Part shown: positions 7,700 to 8,270 of the stretch, piece by piece
Numbering within the stretch: position 1 is the first letter of the stretch
Layout of the letters: each line of letters starts with the position of its first letter
Source of the DNA: Geobacter sp. UBA6169
Lineage (GTDB): Bacteria > Desulfobacterota > Desulfuromonadia > Geobacterales > Pseudopelobacteraceae
Direction of reading: 5' to 3'
NCBI GenBank assembly: GCA_002422265.1
Contig: DIUB01000002.1
Span: 5,181 to 13,450 of the forward strand
DNA: 8,270 bases
The notes under the pieces: model-generated
What the model was told of the DNA's origin: nothing
Database searches by the model: none
The model's input: the letters and a program-made list of their open reading frames with translations, nothing else
Translations under genes and position numbers: made by a program

Positions 7700-8270
7700 T
7701 TCTGGTGATCGGGTCGGGAGGCATGCTGGGGCAGGATTTGCTGGCACTGCTGGGCGAGCGGGGCAGGGGGGTGGACCTGCCGGATATCGATATTACGGAC
7801 ATGCGTTCGGTGCAGCAGGTATTGACTGCGTTGAAGCCTCGGGTGGTGGTGAACTGTGCTGCCTACACCGATGTGGATGGTTGTGAGACCAATGCCGAGA
7901 CAGCCATGCAGGTGAACGCCGAGGGGGTGGCCTTTCTGGCCATGATCACCCGCGAGCTTGGCGCCAAGCTGGTGCAGATCAGCACTGATTATGTCTTTGA
8001 CGGCAGCAAGGGCAGCCCCTATCAGGAAGATGATCTGCAGAAGCCGTTAAATGTCTATGGCGAATCCAAGCTGGCTGGCGAGCTGAATGTGGATATCAAT
8101 CCGGATAACCTGCTGGTGCGGACCCAGTGGCTCTATGGCCTGCATGGCAAGAATTTTGTGGAGACCATGCTGCGGCTGGGCAGGGAGAAGAACGAACTGA
8201 CGGTAGTGAATGACCAGATCGGCTCTCCCACCTGGACCGTTGACCTGGCCAAGGGGCTGCTGGCTCTGAT
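7696..8270 (+). CDS. rfbD: dTDP-4-dehydrorhamnose reductase RfbD/RmlD (3' truncated by window edge)
   Basis: This enzyme carries out the last step of dTDP-L-rhamnose synthesis, reducing dTDP-4-dehydro-L-rhamnose with NAD(P)H. The ATG overlaps the rfbB stop as ATGA, with GGAGGT (7685-7690) 5 bases upstream. 191 full codons are visible of an expected 285-300, and there is no stop before the window ends. The nucleotide-binding motif GSGGMLGQ is at 7-14, and VNCAAYTDVDGCE and STDYVFDG are RmlD signatures. The reductase triad is Thr97, Tyr121 and Lys125; the 24-residue Thr-Tyr spacing and the YxxxK spacing match the Salmonella RmlD residues Thr104, Tyr128 and Lys132 as I recall them. DQIGSPTW near residue 174 is also typical of the family. 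The order rfbB-rfbD is that of the Escherichia coli rmlBDAC operon, so rmlA and rmlC may lie to the right; that is a prediction. Confidence 0.95.
   Translation, partial: MILVIGSGGMLGQDLLALLGERGRGVDLPDIDITDMRSVQQVLTALKPRVVVNCAAYTDVDGCETNAETAMQVNAEGVAFLAMITRELGAKLVQISTDYVFDGSKGSPYQEDDLQKPLNVYGESKLAGELNVDINPDNLLVRTQWLYGLHGKNFVETMLRLGREKNELTVVNDQIGSPTWTVDLAKGLLAL

Noticed and set aside
7662..7886. A 74-codon + strand open frame across the rfbB-rfbD junction
   Set aside because: It is out of frame with two well-supported enzymes and its translation matches nothing recognisable.

Overview
The window looks like part of a chromosome from a deltaproteobacterium of the Geobacter/Pelobacter/Trichlorobacter type (Desulfuromonadales/Geobacterales). 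This rests on the gene order pilB-pilT-pilC-pilS-pilR, the characteristic type IV pilus block of that group, and on the protein sequences. The genus is inferred from recalled synteny, not from a database search. All seven genes lie on the + strand and are tightly packed, with moderately GC-rich coding sequence throughout. No RNA gene, mobile element, CRISPR array or long non-coding stretch was seen; the longest gap between genes is 36 bases.

Layout: (1) bases 1-1167, the C-terminal two thirds of the pilus extension ATPase PilB, cut by the left edge; (2) 1204-2289, the retraction ATPase PilT; (3) 2321-3535, the inner-membrane platform protein PilC; (4) 3569-5239, the membrane sensor kinase PilS, started by GTG; (5) 5211-6584, the sigma-54 activator PilR, overlapping pilS by 29 bases; (6) 6620-7699, dTDP-glucose 4,6-dehydratase RfbB/RmlB; (7) 7696-8270, dTDP-4-dehydrorhamnose reductase RfbD/RmlD, coupled by an ATGA overlap and cut by the right edge.

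The first five genes form one functional unit: two opposed motor ATPases, the membrane platform they turn or act on, and the two-component pair that normally adjusts pilin gene transcription. The last two genes belong to dTDP-L-rhamnose synthesis, which supplies rhamnose for O-antigen, other surface polysaccharide or protein glycosylation. The main point of interest is the junction. In Geobacter sulfurreducens the pilin gene pilA follows pilR, but here a nucleotide-sugar operon starts 35 bases after pilR and no prepilin is seen. Apart from that junction the region is conventional, and no undescribed system could be supported.
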